A stretch of DNA of 64,000 nucleotides from Bryobacteraceae bacterium (GTDB lineage Bacteria > Acidobacteriota > Terriglobia > Bryobacterales > Bryobacteraceae), in assembly GCA_019752335.1 (NCBI GenBank), contig JAIEMJ010000007.1, forward strand, positions 124,001-188,000, read 5' to 3'. Made by a program: the position numbers and the translations under genes. A model generated the notes under the pieces. The model saw nothing but the letters and a program-made list of their open reading frames with translations, ran no database searches and had not been told where the DNA came from. How positions within the stretch are numbered: position 1 is the first letter of the stretch; each line of letters begins with the position of its first letter. Positions 26,291 to 36,600 of this stretch are shown piece after piece.

Positions 26291-28888
26291 ATGCCCTACT
26301 CCGCCGGCGACCAACTCGGCCCCTACGAGATCCTTGCGCCCCTCGGCGCGGGCGGCATGGGCGAAGTCTACAAAGCGCGCGACACGCGGTTGGACCGCAC
26401 GGTCGCGGTGAAGGTGCTCCCCGAGCACATCGCCGCGCGAGAGGATCATCGGCTCCGCTTTGAGCGCGAAGCCCGCGCGGTCGCCTCGCTGAATCATCCG
26501 CACATCTGCACCCTGCACGACATCGGCCCGGGCTATATGGTGATGGAACTGGTCGACGGCGAGACTCTTTCGTCGCGCCTCAACAAAAGCGCGCTGCCGC
26601 TCGACCAAGCCCTGAAGTACGCCGCCCAGATCGCGGATGCGTTGGACCGCGCGCATCGCGCCGGGGTGACGCATCGCGACATCAAGCCCGGCAACATCAT
26701 GCTGACGCGCGATGGCGCCAAAGTCCTCGATTTCGGCCTCGCCAAGTCCGCGTCGAAGAAGCCCGCGCCCACCGAAGCGACCCTGACCATGGCGCTCACC
26801 GGCGAAGGCACCGTACTCGGCACGCCGCAGTACATGGCGCCGGAGCTCTTCGAAGGCAAGGAATCGGACGCCCGCGCCGACATCTGGGCTTTCGGCGCCG
26901 TGCTCTACGAGATGGTCACTGGTCGCAAGGCTTTTGAGGGCAAGAGCTACACGAGCCTCGTCGGCGCCATCCTGTCCGCCGAGCCGGCGCCGATGGCGAT
27001 TGAGCCATTCACGCCGTCGTGGCTCGAGAAGCTCACCCGGCGCTGCCTCGCCAAGGATCCCGACGACCGCTATCAGAGCATGCGCGACATCGTCCTCGAC
27101 CTCCGCACGCCACCCATCGAAGAGGCTGCGGCGGCGTCCAACCGTTCGCGTTGGCCCTGGATTGCCGCCGTTGCGCTGCCGGCCTTGGTCGCGGCATGGC
27201 TCGCGTTCACGCGCGTCGGCGAAAAGCCAATCGCGACGCCGTTGATCCGCACCGATCTGGCTCTTCCCGCCAACGTCTCCCACGACGGGACCTCGATTGC
27301 CGTGTCCCCGGACGAGAAACGCGTAGTCTTCCGAGCCCAGGATAGCGAAGGCAAACTCCAACTCTGGGTACGTCCGCTGGATGCGGCCGCCGCGGTCCCT
27401 TTGGCGGGGACCGACGGGGCCGCCGATCCCTTCTGGTCGCCGGACGGGAAATCGATCGGTTTCTTCGCGGGAGGTCAATTAAAGCGGATCGACGCGGCGG
27501 GCGGACCGGTTCTCACCCTGGCCAATACGGCGGACGGGACAGAACGGGGAGCCAGTTGGAGTTCCGCGGGAGTGATCCTCTTCGACGGATCGGGCAGGGG
27601 GCCGCTGAAAAGAGTCTCTGCTTCCGGTGGCGCCGTCACCGACGCGACGAAACTGGCCAACCAGGAGTTCACCCACCGCCGGCCCTGGTTTCTTCCCGAT
27701 GGCCAACACTATCTGTTCGTGGTGGGAGCCGGCGGAGCTTTCGCGGCGCCGAAGACGATCCACCTGGGATCATTGGACGGAACGGGGAACACGAAACTCA
27801 TCGAGGCCGCCGATTCCGGGGCCATCTACTCGGCGGGCCACCTGCTCTACTTGCGGTCTGAGATATTGATGGCGCAACCCTTCGATCTCCAGAAGGTGGC
27901 CCTTTCGGGCGATGCTTTCCCGGTCGTCGAGCCCGTGCCGGGCGGGGGCCCTGCGACGCTGGGGGGCTTTTCCGCATCCGCCACGGGCTTGCTGGTGCAC
28001 GCTTCCGGATCGAGGTACTTCTCCGATCTTTCCTGGTTCGACCGGAGGGGGAATCGAACCGGGCTGCTCGGGGAACCGGCTGCCTTCCTGTCTGTGAATT
28101 TGTCGTTGGATCGCACCCGTCTCACTGTCTCGATCCAGGATCAGCAGCAGAATCTGAATGTCTGGTTGGTGGATCCTGCACGCGGACTGCGAACACCCGT
28201 TAGCACGACCAACCGAGCTAACTACGGGCTCCTGTCTCCCGACGGACGAATGGCCTTCTTTCTCTCGGCGGGCACGCGTGCTCAGCTTTTCCGGAGGCGC
28301 GCCGATGGCACCGGCCCGGAGGACCTGATCTACGAAGGCGAGTTCCGTGGCCAGTCGTTCAGCGTCTCTCCCGACAGCCGGTTTCTGCTCTTCTTTGGTT
28401 CCAAGGGCGCCAGAGGAGTTCAGAGTCTGCCCGAGCCGCTGGCCGCCGCGGGTCAGTCGAAGGCGTACTTGTTGTCCCACGTCTCCCCTCGTGCATCGCA
28501 TCCGCAGTTCTCGCCAGATGGGCATTGGCTCGCCTACGAGGCCGACGACACCGGCCGCGACGAGATCTACGTCTCGCCGTTTCCCGGGCCGGGCGTCCCC
28601 CGGCAAGTGTCCGTCTCGGGCGGTTCGTTTCCCCGCTGGCGCGGCGATGGGCGGGAGCTCTTTTTCTTGACGCGGGGCGGCCAGTTAGCCACCGCGGAGG
28701 TGACGCCGCGAAACGGCTCACTCGAGACCGGCGAGGTGCGTTTGCTCTTCAACCCACACATGCGCCGGGTGCCTACCTACACTTACGACGTCTCCGCTGA
28801 CGGCCAGCGCATTCTCGCCATCACGCAGCGGAACGTCACCGACCGGCTGACGGTGATCCAGAACTGGCCAGCGTTGCTGAAGAAGTGA
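26291..28888 (+). CDS. Membrane Ser/Thr protein kinase with WD40/TolB-like propeller
   Basis: The protein has 865 residues. The N-terminal kinase domain is complete: glycine loop LGAGGMGEV, Lys41 (VAVKVL), catalytic H128-R-D130 (HRDIKPGNIM), DFG, and an activation segment with GTPQYMAPE. A single membrane helix (about 288-305) follows. The remaining 550 residues form an extracytoplasmic beta propeller with recurring WD40-like/TolB-type units (SPDGKSIGFFAGG, SPDSRFLLFF, SPDGHWLAYEADD). Acidobacteria carry many such kinases, presumed to sense an external ligand through the propeller and phosphorylate cytoplasmic targets. It is probably monocistronic. The stretch right behind it is a duplicated fragment of the preceding protease gene. 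Confidence 0.92.
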   Translation: MPYSAGDQLGPYEILAPLGAGGMGEVYKARDTRLDRTVAVKVLPEHIAAREDHRLRFEREARAVASLNHPHICTLHDIGPGYMVMELVDGETLSSRLNKSALPLDQALKYAAQIADALDRAHRAGVTHRDIKPGNIMLTRDGAKVLDFGLAKSASKKPAPTEATLTMALTGEGTVLGTPQYMAPELFEGKESDARADIWAFGAVLYEMVTGRKAFEGKSYTSLVGAILSAEPAPMAIEPFTPSWLEKLTRRCLAKDPDDRYQSMRDIVLDLRTPPIEEAAAASNRSRWPWIAAVALPALVAAWLAFTRVGEKPIATPLIRTDLALPANVSHDGTSIAVSPDEKRVVFRAQDSEGKLQLWVRPLDAAAAVPLAGTDGAADPFWSPDGKSIGFFAGGQLKRIDAAGGPVLTLANTADGTERGASWSSAGVILFDGSGRGPLKRVSASGGAVTDATKLANQEFTHRRPWFLPDGQHYLFVVGAGGAFAAPKTIHLGSLDGTGNTKLIEAADSGAIYSAGHLLYLRSEILMAQPFDLQKVALSGDAFPVVEPVPGGGPATLGGFSASATGLLVHASGSRYFSDLSWFDRRGNRTGLLGEPAAFLSVNLSLDRTRLTVSIQDQQQNLNVWLVDPARGLRTPVSTTNRANYGLLSPDGRMAFFLSAGTRAQLFRRRADGTGPEDLIYEGEFRGQSFSVSPDSRFLLFFGSKGARGVQSLPEPLAAAGQSKAYLLSHVSPRASHPQFSPDGHWLAYEADDTGRDEIYVSPFPGPGVPRQVSVSGGSFPRWRGDGRELFFLTRGGQLATAEVTPRNGSLETGEVRLLFNPHMRRVPTYTYDVSADGQRILAITQRNVTDRLTVIQNWPALLKK

Positions 28889-28938
28889 GGGCCCGCCGCC
28901 GGGCGCAGGATCGTGGAAGCCGTCTGCCGCTGGTGCGA

Positions 28939-28983
28939 GAAGCCCACGGTGACGGCGCCAACGTTCTGCTTACGGGCCAGTAA
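28939..28983 (+). repeat. Relic copy of the 3' end of the 23952-26225 protease gene
   Basis: Bases 28939-28957 are identical to 26054-26072, and 28967-28983 are identical to 26209-26225, including the protease stop codon TAA. In the intact gene the two pieces are 136 bases apart; here only 9 bases separate them. The segment is therefore a collapsed duplicate of the protease tail lying behind the kinase gene. It also supplies the last few codons of the convergent sulfatase gene (stop at 28970-28972). Confidence 0.8.
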
Positions 28984-30343
28984 ATTGGGCTAACATCGGA
29001 TCCTGGGTCTCCTGCAAGTGTTGCCGCAACACACCGCGCAAACGCGCCCGGACGGCGGGTTCACTCTGAATCAGGTTCTGCTTGCCATGCGGATCCGCCA
29101 CATAGTCATACAGCTCTTCAGGCGTGCGTAGTTCGTAGAAGTCAGCGCGGCCGCTGAGGCCGTCGGCGGCCATGGCCTTCCAACTCAGTCCTGCCTGGCT
29201 TTCGTTCTTGAAGCGAATCTTGCCATCCACCCAAGGATTCCAGATGTAGCCATGGCGGCCATCCTGTACGGCGCGCATCTCGAAACGGCGATGGGCGGAG
29301 GTCTCGTGGAAGTAGGTAAAGACGTGCTCGCGGCCCAACTGTTTCTTGCCCGCGAGTAACGGCAGAAAGCTGCGTCCGTCCACGCCGGCCAGCGGCGGCA
29401 AGCCGAGGGCGTCGAGCACGGTGGGCGTGAAGTCGATGCCGCTGATGAAGTGTTTCCGTTCCACCTGGCCCGGTTTCACGCGGCCCGGCCAGCGCACCAT
29501 CCACGGCGTGTGGGTGCTCTGCAGATAGCAGTTGGTTTTGGCGAAGGGCAGCGCCATGCCGTTGTCGCTCAAGAACATTACCAGCGTATTGGCCGCCTCG
29601 CCGCTGGCTTCCAACTCCTGCAGAATGGCGCCGATGGTCTGGTCGCAGCGGTGCACGGAAGTCGCGTATTGCGCCAGTTCCCGGCGCACGTCCGGCAGGT
29701 CTGGCAGAAAGCCCGGGATGGTCACTTCTTCCGGCTTCACCAGACGCGTGAAGTCCGTCGTCCGGCCGTATTGTTGGCGCTCCTGCTCGCTGCCGGCGAA
29801 GGGGCGATGGGGGTCGTCGGAGTTGGCCATCAGGAAGAAGGGCTTGCCTGCGGTTTTCGCGGCGGCGAAGAAGCTCTTGGCCGCGGCGGCGTACTTGGCG
29901 GGCTCGCGACCGCGGCCCAGGTCGTCCTGCTTGTGCAGGACGTCCCAGCAGAATCGCGGGATCGGCGCCAAGTGGACGGTCTTGGAGAAGATGCCGTTGA
30001 AGTAGCCGGCCTCGCGCAGGACGCCCGTCAGCGTGGGGACGCCATCGCGGATCGGCGAAAAGCCTTCGGCCCCGTGATGGATGGGATAGCGTCCCGTCAT
30101 CAACGTGGACCGGCTGGGCTGGCACACCGCCACCGTCACATGCGCCCGCTCAAAGCGCATGCCCTGCGCGGCAAGGCGGTCCAGGTTGGGCGTGAGATTC
30201 TTGGCGATGCCGCCGAGGATATCGAGGCTGTCGTAGTTAAGGTCGTCGGCGGTAAGCAGCAGGACGTTGGGGCGCCGGGGCGCGGCTTTCAGGAGGGAAG
30301 CAGCACCGAGGAGGGAACGCCGGGTCAGCATGGCTACCATCAT
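28970..30343 (-). CDS. Sulfatase (sulfamidase-like), exported
   Basis: The protein has 457 residues (starts at 30343, 30340 or 30331 are all possible). The N-terminus TRRSLLGAASLLKAAP looks like a Tat-type or short signal sequence. The sulfatase core has the metal site TADDLNYD (Asp33, Asp34) and the formylglycine signature C74-Q-P-S-R78 followed by STLMTGR, so the Cys should be oxidised by a maturation enzyme not present in this window. Overall layout, with DPHRPF and FLSDNGMALPF, resembles N-sulfoglucosamine sulfohydrolases. Expected role: removing sulfate from sulfated polysaccharides outside the cytoplasm. Its last residues derive from the relic of a protease gene, so the C-terminus may be non-native. 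Confidence 0.9.
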   Translation of the reverse strand: MMVAMLTRRSLLGAASLLKAAPRRPNVLLLTADDLNYDSLDILGGIAKNLTPNLDRLAAQGMRFERAHVTVAVCQPSRSTLMTGRYPIHHGAEGFSPIRDGVPTLTGVLREAGYFNGIFSKTVHLAPIPRFCWDVLHKQDDLGRGREPAKYAAAAKSFFAAAKTAGKPFFLMANSDDPHRPFAGSEQERQQYGRTTDFTRLVKPEEVTIPGFLPDLPDVRRELAQYATSVHRCDQTIGAILQELEASGEAANTLVMFLSDNGMALPFAKTNCYLQSTHTPWMVRWPGRVKPGQVERKHFISGIDFTPTVLDALGLPPLAGVDGRSFLPLLAGKKQLGREHVFTYFHETSAHRRFEMRAVQDGRHGYIWNPWVDGKIRFKNESQAGLSWKAMAADGLSGRADFYELRTPEELYDYVADPHGKQNLIQSEPAVRARLRGVLRQHLQETQDPMLAQFTGP

Positions 30344-30392
30344 AGGCGCTTCAAAGCCGCATCAAGCTTCGCCTCAATCGTAGCGAGGTCAC

Positions 30393-30575
30393 CTAAAGAG
30401 TGCTGAGCGTGCCCAAGAACGCCTCATATTCGGCGTCGGACATCGGTGCTTCCCAGCCAGCGGGCAAGGAGTACTGGCCCCGCGCCGATCCCAGAACGCG
30501 CACCGACGTTCGCGGGGCTTGCTCCGCCGCTGGCGAAAGCGGGGCCTTGACGTTACGCGTGTTTACTGGCTCCAT
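30393..30575 (-). CDS. Small protein with antitoxin-like C-terminal tail
   Basis: The 60-codon frame starts at an ATG at 30575 and has no strong ribosome-binding site. Its C-terminal half (VLGSARGQYSLPAGWEAPMS) resembles the toxin-binding tails of Phd/DUF2281-type antitoxins, which often read GSAKG..xxPxDFDxPL. There is no N-terminal DNA-binding half and no toxin gene next to it. It could be a shortened orphan antitoxin, a remnant, or a chance frame. Confidence 0.4.
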   Translation of the reverse strand: MEPVNTRNVKAPLSPAAEQAPRTSVRVLGSARGQYSLPAGWEAPMSDAEYEAFLGTLSTL

Positions 30576-30610
30576 TGTTCGAGTATGTTGGATCTCGCCG
30601 GACGCGTCAA

Positions 30611-32044
30611 TTAGGTTTTTTCGCGCCAACCAAAGAAGCGCCGCTTCTTGATCACCTCGGCGATCTCCGGCGGTACCATCGTCTCCCACGCCGGATCTTG
30701 ATCCTTAATGCGCCGCAGCACGTCACGCGAGAAGATGTGTAGGAAGTCGCGGTGGAAGTTGTTCAAGCCCCGAATGCGGCCGCGTTCCATCAAATGCCGG
30801 TAGAGATTGCCGAGTTCGTCCGGCATACTGATGTTCTCCGCCGTCGTCAGTTCGCCGGACGGCTCCAGCAGGGGATACACATAGACGCGCAGATCGCGCG
30901 TAAAGAGGCGGCCGAAGGCTTCGAGGATGCCGCCTTCTAGCCCCTGATAATACTGCTCCGTGAAGAGGTCTCGCAGGCTTTGCGCGCCCATCGTCACCGC
31001 GATGGGCTCATTCGTATAGCGGCCCAAATAGGCGGCCAGCCGGTAGTACTCGAAGTAGTCCGAGATCAGCACCGTCTTGCCGACCGTGGAGAGCAGGTCG
31101 GCGCGGGCGAGGAAGTCCCGCAGGTCGATGTTGCCGTCGGAGAGCAGGTTGCGCATGGTGATTTCCATCAGCTCCACCACTTCCTTGCCCTGCACCTCGG
31201 GTTCCTCGGAGAACTGCGTGTGCGCGCTCTCGATCATGTCGATGTTTACCTTGGTGACGGGCCGGAAGCTGCCGCGTTCCACCAGAATGGGACGCTTCCG
31301 CAGCACTTCGGCCGGCAGCAACACTTCGCCCTTGGGCCCAAACATCGCCGCGCCGCTCAGCCCGAGTTGCACCAGCTTCAAGCTCATCACGCGATTGTCC
31401 ACCCGCCGGAACTCGATGCCGGAGAAGTCAATCATGTCGATTTCAATGCGATCCGTCGTCAGGTTATCCAGCAACGATTCGATCATCACGTCGGGCGTGT
31501 GATGCAGAAAAAACGCGGCATAAAGCAAGTTCACGCCCAGGATGCCCAAGGCCTCCTGCTGCAACGGATTCTCCTTATCGAGCATCCGCATGTGAATGAT
31601 GATGGTGTTGTCCGCGTCGCCGGGGAAGGCCTGATACTTCACGCCCATCCAGCCGTGGCACTCGTTCGTGCCCTTGTAGTTCATCGCGGACACCGTGTCG
31701 GCGAAGGTGAAGAACGCCGTCGCATCGCCGCGCGAAACGCCCAACCGCTCCACGTTCAGGCTATGCTCGTAGTCCAACATGCGCTCCAGGCGCTCCCGCG
31801 AGACGTAGCGCTTGCACTTGCCGTAAATGGCGTCGCTCACGGTCATGTCGTAAGCCGAAATCGACTTCGAGATGGTGCCGGCCGCGGCGCCCACCTTAAA
31901 GAACCAGCGCGCCACTTCCTGGCCGGCGCCAATCTCCGCAAAGGTCCCGTATCGCAGCGGATCCAGGTTGACGCTCAGCGCCTTTTGGTGAGTACTGAGC
32001 CTTGGACGCTCAGGAGTTAGGTTCGTACCAGACGTTGCACCCAT
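30611..32044 (-). CDS. Conserved cytoplasmic protein of unknown function
   Basis: The protein has 477 residues and no signal peptide or membrane segment. I recognise a strongly conserved bacterial family by the N-terminal block YGTFAEIGAGQEVARWFF, then SAYDMTVSDAIYGKCKRYVS, GVNLLYAAFF and VERGSFRPVTKVNIDM. From memory, database copies are often labelled TonB-dependent receptor or nicotinate-nucleotide adenylyltransferase; neither fits, since there is no signal, plug, barrel or nucleotidyltransferase HxGH motif. The function is unknown. It follows the FAD oxidoreductase by 65 bases on the same strand and might be its co-transcribed third gene, though conservation in unrelated contexts argues for a housekeeping role. 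Confidence 0.8.
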   Translation of the reverse strand: MGATSGTNLTPERPRLSTHQKALSVNLDPLRYGTFAEIGAGQEVARWFFKVGAAAGTISKSISAYDMTVSDAIYGKCKRYVSRERLERMLDYEHSLNVERLGVSRGDATAFFTFADTVSAMNYKGTNECHGWMGVKYQAFPGDADNTIIIHMRMLDKENPLQQEALGILGVNLLYAAFFLHHTPDVMIESLLDNLTTDRIEIDMIDFSGIEFRRVDNRVMSLKLVQLGLSGAAMFGPKGEVLLPAEVLRKRPILVERGSFRPVTKVNIDMIESAHTQFSEEPEVQGKEVVELMEITMRNLLSDGNIDLRDFLARADLLSTVGKTVLISDYFEYYRLAAYLGRYTNEPIAVTMGAQSLRDLFTEQYYQGLEGGILEAFGRLFTRDLRVYVYPLLEPSGELTTAENISMPDELGNLYRHLMERGRIRGLNNFHRDFLHIFSRDVLRRIKDQDPAWETMVPPEIAEVIKKRRFFGWREKT

Positions 32045-32109
32045 AACCTTAGTTTAGTCAGTTGTCCAGGGCCTCCGCCTTTACCTTACGTTTCCGCAGG
32101 GAGTACTCC

Positions 32110-33684
32110 CTATGGCAACCTGGTGACGGAATTCAACGTTACCACCTGGCCATCCCGCACCAGACGTTCGCGCAGCGCCGCGTAGTCGACATCCTGCACC
32201 GCGCGCTTCGTCCTGAGCGCGAGCGCGGCGGCGGTGCCCGCCGCTTGGCCCAACGACATGAAGGTCTGCTCCAAGCGAATCGCCCCGTAGGCGACATGCG
32301 ACGACGAAGGCGCCGTGGCGGTGAGTAAGTTCGTAGCTTCCTGGCGGCGCGGCACCAAGGCGCGGTAAGCGATGCCGAAGGGCCCCCATTGGTTATCGTC
32401 GAAAACGAAGCCCTCGTTGTAAGCCGCGCCGTCTTTCACAATGCGGCGGACGCTGTGCGTGTCGGTGGGCCAGTAAGCCACGGCCACCGGATCGGCGACG
32501 GGCACCGCGTTCGTCCGCCGTGTGTGGTGCTCGGTAAGGACAAAGTCCGAAACCATGCGGCGGCCGTCGCGAATATACAACTGCCGGGGCCAGCCGCCGT
32601 TATCGGTAAACTCATCGCGCGGCAAGCCCCACTCCTTCCACGCGGCGCGAGTCTCCGAGGGAATTTCCGGATCATGCTGGAGCAACCAAAGTAACCCTTG
32701 CGTGAATTCACGATGCTCGCGAAATATGCGCTCACGTGTCGAGTAAGTGCCGTTGGGCCACTCGCGATTCATGCCGTAGAGATTCGCCGACAAGTCGTGC
32801 CAACTGCCGAGGTCCGTCTTGCCATTGGGCAGGCGCGCGGTGGGCGTCCAGAGTTTCCCCCCGGCTTTCACATAACGAAAGTAGATTTCGTATTGCGCGC
32901 GATCAAAGCTGGCAGGTTTCTCAATCGGCAAGCGATTCGCCGGATCCTTGGTGAGGCACAGGCGGAAGCAGAAGGCTTGGATATTCTTGTCGCCCGCGCC
33001 GGGCGTGCCGAAGGCTTCGTCTTGAATGGTCGCAATCAGCCCGCTGCGCGGGTCGCCGGGAGTGCGGTAAGGATCTACCCGGACCGCGAACTGCGCGTGC
33101 GTCGTCTCCGCACGGATGCCATTCTTGGTCTCTCCATAGAGAGCATTCGCCTCGCGGCCCACGGTCGTCGCGACGCCCGCCGCCGCCAGTAAGTCGCCCT
33201 CCAGCGTCGCGTCAATAAAGGCGCTCGCCGCGATGCGCTCGCCGGACTCCATCGTGATGGCGCGCAGCACCGTCCCTTGCTTCTCCACCGACGAGCGCAA
33301 CGGCTCCCGCAGGCGCTTGCCGCGGTGGACGGTTACCCCGGCTTCGCGCAACAGCCCGGCAAATACTTCCTCCGCCACATGCGACTCGTAGCGGTAAACC
33401 GGTCCCTTCTGGCCGTACTTCGCGCCAATCCGTCGGTAGTATTCAGCCGCCAAGCCACCCACGGCGTCCGCGTTGCAAAACCAATGATTATTGATATCGT
33501 TGCTGCCCAAGCCGTCCACGGCAATGCCGCCGACGTGCTGTTCCGGTGCGACCAAGACGACGCTCAGGCCCATGCGCCGGCCCTGTACCGCGGCCATGAC
33601 GCCCGCGGCCGTACCGCCGTACACCGCTAAGTCCACCGCGCCCGCGGGCAGCGCGGCGAACAGGAGCGAAATAAGAAAACGCAT
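32110..33684 (-). CDS. Exported FAD-dependent oxidoreductase
   Basis: The protein has 524 residues. A signal peptide (MRFLISLLFAALPAGA) precedes a Rossmann FAD-binding start (LAVYGGTAAGVMAA, 19-32, a GxxxxG variant) and the conserved VGGIAVDGLGSNDINNH block of the FAD_oxidored family (pfam12831). These enzymes are presumed to oxidise sugars or related compounds in the periplasm; none of the substrate choice is readable. The ATG (33684-33682) directly abuts the TAG stop of the TonB receptor gene (TAGATG), so translation of the two is probably coupled. That suggests the enzyme works on what the receptor imports. Confidence 0.85.
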   Translation of the reverse strand: MRFLISLLFAALPAGAVDLAVYGGTAAGVMAAVQGRRMGLSVVLVAPEQHVGGIAVDGLGSNDINNHWFCNADAVGGLAAEYYRRIGAKYGQKGPVYRYESHVAEEVFAGLLREAGVTVHRGKRLREPLRSSVEKQGTVLRAITMESGERIAASAFIDATLEGDLLAAAGVATTVGREANALYGETKNGIRAETTHAQFAVRVDPYRTPGDPRSGLIATIQDEAFGTPGAGDKNIQAFCFRLCLTKDPANRLPIEKPASFDRAQYEIYFRYVKAGGKLWTPTARLPNGKTDLGSWHDLSANLYGMNREWPNGTYSTRERIFREHREFTQGLLWLLQHDPEIPSETRAAWKEWGLPRDEFTDNGGWPRQLYIRDGRRMVSDFVLTEHHTRRTNAVPVADPVAVAYWPTDTHSVRRIVKDGAAYNEGFVFDDNQWGPFGIAYRALVPRRQEATNLLTATAPSSSHVAYGAIRLEQTFMSLGQAAGTAAALALRTKRAVQDVDYAALRERLVRDGQVVTLNSVTRLP

Positions 33685-36600
33685 CTAGAAATACATCTTA
33701 AGCGCTAACTGCAACTCCCGCGCCCGGCTATTCGCGGCGAAGCCCGTTACCGTACCGAAGTTCCCGGCGTCGATATTCGCGGCGGGATTGCCGAAGGTAG
33801 GCGTATTCGTCAGGTTGAAGGCCTCGGCGCGAAATTGGAACTTCCAGCGCTCACGGAACGCGAAGCTCTTGAGCAGCGAGAAATCCAGATTATTCTGGCC
33901 GTCGCTCCGCGTACGCGGCAAATTGCGCCCGACATTCCCGAAGGTGAAGGCGGGGGCATTCGCGAAGGCCGCCCGGTTCAGCCAACGGTCAATCGAGGGC
34001 TCGCTCAGCGACGGATCGCCCACGGCGTTGGGCTTACTGCTGCCGAAGGCCGTGCCATTCTGGGTAACCGAAATCACGTTGCCGCTTTGGAAACTGGCAA
34101 TCGCATTCATCTGCCAACCGCCGATGATGCCCTTGACGAGGGCCGGGCCACGCTTGCCGAAAGGCAACTCGTAGCTGGTGGTCAGCACCAGGCGCTGCGG
34201 TAAGTCGTTGGAAGAGACCGAGCGTTCAGCGGCCAGGTTATCCCAGTTGCGCACGCCGTTGTCGCCGCTCTCGGAGAAACCACTGCCGCCGTCCCCTAGA
34301 TTATTGTCGATCAGTTTGGAGAAAGTATAGGCCAACAAGAGACTAAGTCCCTGCGAGAATCGCTTCTCCACCCGCAACGTAGCAGCGTGATAGATCGAGT
34401 CAGCCAAAGTCGCGTAGCCCGTCGCGCCCGCGAACTGCGGATAAGTATCCAACAACGAAGCCCGAGTTACTTGCCGCTGGCCGAGCGCTAGGTTGCCAGG
34501 TATCGTACCAAAGTACGGGTTGTCGACTAACTGCTGTAACTGGGTTCCCAACGCCTGGAATTGCGCGGGCAGATAGTCAAAGGTCCGGCGGCTGGGCAAG
34601 TGGACTCCGCGGTTGCCCATGTACCCGGCTTCCACCAGCCAGCGCCCAGCGAACTCATGTTGCATCGACAGACCCCACTGCTGCGCGTAACCGCGCTGGA
34701 TATTCCGTAAATTGCCGGTAATGCCTTGGCCGAGCAACGTCAGCGCTCCCTGGCTGCTGCCGACTGGCGGGAGTTTGCCATTCGGGAAAGGATTCGCCAG
34801 TGTCTCATTGGGCGTGAAGCCACCGTCCACGGAAGACACCAGCGGCGTATTCAAGGAGAAGCCCGTCCGGTCCATGCCTACCCAGATGCCAGAGGTGGGC
34901 AAGTAAGTGATGCTATAGCCGCCGCGCAGCACCGTGCGCGGGATTACTTGCCAGGCGAAGCCAAGCCGCGGCTGGAAGTTCGTCAGTTCCGCGTCGCGAT
35001 GACCGCGCGAAAGTCCGCCGACTCCGGGGAAAGCCAAGCCGCCGCGTAGATTCAGGCCATTCAGCGTCGTCTGCACTTGTGGGTCGAAGTTACTGATCAC
35101 GCCGTTGCGATCCGTAATGCCGCCTTCATACTCCCAGCGCATGCCAAGGTTCAGCGTCAGTTTTGGCGTCACCTTCCAGTCGTCCTGTAAGTAGAGGCCA
35201 AAGTTTTTCACGGTTTCGGTTACCGGCGCGCCGAAGCCCACCGTGCCGCTGGCCGGCGTGCCCAGCATAAAAGAGGCAAAGCCATAGCCCGACGTGGCTC
35301 CGGCCGTATTCGGATTCGCGCCCTGCGTGAAGCCGCGATTGAAGCTAAACGACGCGCCGGCCGCGCCTTGCGTATTGTTCAATTGATAGACGCGATTGTC
35401 GCTGCCCATTTTCACCGTGTGCGCACCGCTGATCCACGTGAGCGACCCCGTGTAGCTGAACGCCTTATTCGATTGCACAAGCTGGTCGCCCTGGTCCGCG
35501 CCAATCGAAGCCATGTCGCTCATATCGAAACGCGGAAACCCCGGAATCTGCATCAACGCGTTGAAGCGCGTGGGTAACGCCAACTTCGTCGTGTCAAACC
35601 CGAAACTACGCGTCACCCGTTTCGGATTGTAGAAATTCAAGCCCGCGCGAACATCCACGAGTAAGTTCGAGCGCAAAGCGTCGGAAAAGCTGACGAAGGC
35701 GCTATGCCGCTGCAAGGGTAAGTCCGAAGTCTGCGTTTCTGCCAAATTATTGTAGAAATTCGGTACGCCTTGGAAAGTCTTATCCCAGGTATAGCGTCCC
35801 GCGATGCGGCGCGTCGGGGTCAAGTAATGGTCCAGCCGTAGGCCGTAGATCTCTTTGTTGATCGGCGCCGACCCCAGGCCAAAGAAGTTATTCGCATTGG
35901 TGAAGCGCGCCCCAGGTTGGTTGGGCGCCGGATAGAAGGCATTTACGGCACTCGCTACGGGCGACAATCGATTGGCCGGAATGCGATTCCCGGGGAATTG
36001 GTCGCGGATGCGGTTGGCGGGATTCGCCGGGTCAGTCCGCGTGGAGAGGGGATCGTAGATCTGCACCAGCGCTTCGTTGGGCGCCAAGGTTTGGCTGAAG
36101 TCGCCGGAGCGTTGCAGTGCGGTGGGCACGCTGCGAATGGTGGTGGCCAAGGTACGCTGCTTAAATTGCTCCCAGTTGAAGAAGAAGAAGGTCTTGTCCT
36201 TCTTGATCGGCCCGCCGATGGTGGCGCCCCACTGGTTGAAGTTGAAGGGCTGCCGCGCGCGGCCCACACGGTTGCTGAAGAAGTCATTCGCCCGCAGCGA
36301 CTTGTTGCGATTGAACTCGTACAGGCTGCCGTGGAAAGCATTCGTGCCGGCCTTGCTGATCAGATTCATCACGCCGCCGCCTGTGCGGCCATATTCCGCG
36401 CTGGGATTGCGGACAATCAGACGGAACTCTTCGGTGGCGTCCACCGAGAGCGGCGTCTGCAAGCTGCCCGACGTGAAATTCTCCGACGCAATGCCGTCCA
36501 CCATGTAGTTGTTCACGCCCGCCGCGCCGCCCGCGATAGAGGCGCGGCCGCCGCCGAATGCCGACACCGGCAAGTCACCAAACGAACCCACGGCCCGCAC

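Noticed and set aside
26132-27478. Minus-strand frame (448 codons) opposite the protease end and the kinase
   Set aside because: It spans two well-supported genes and their intergenic gap and has no recognisable content.
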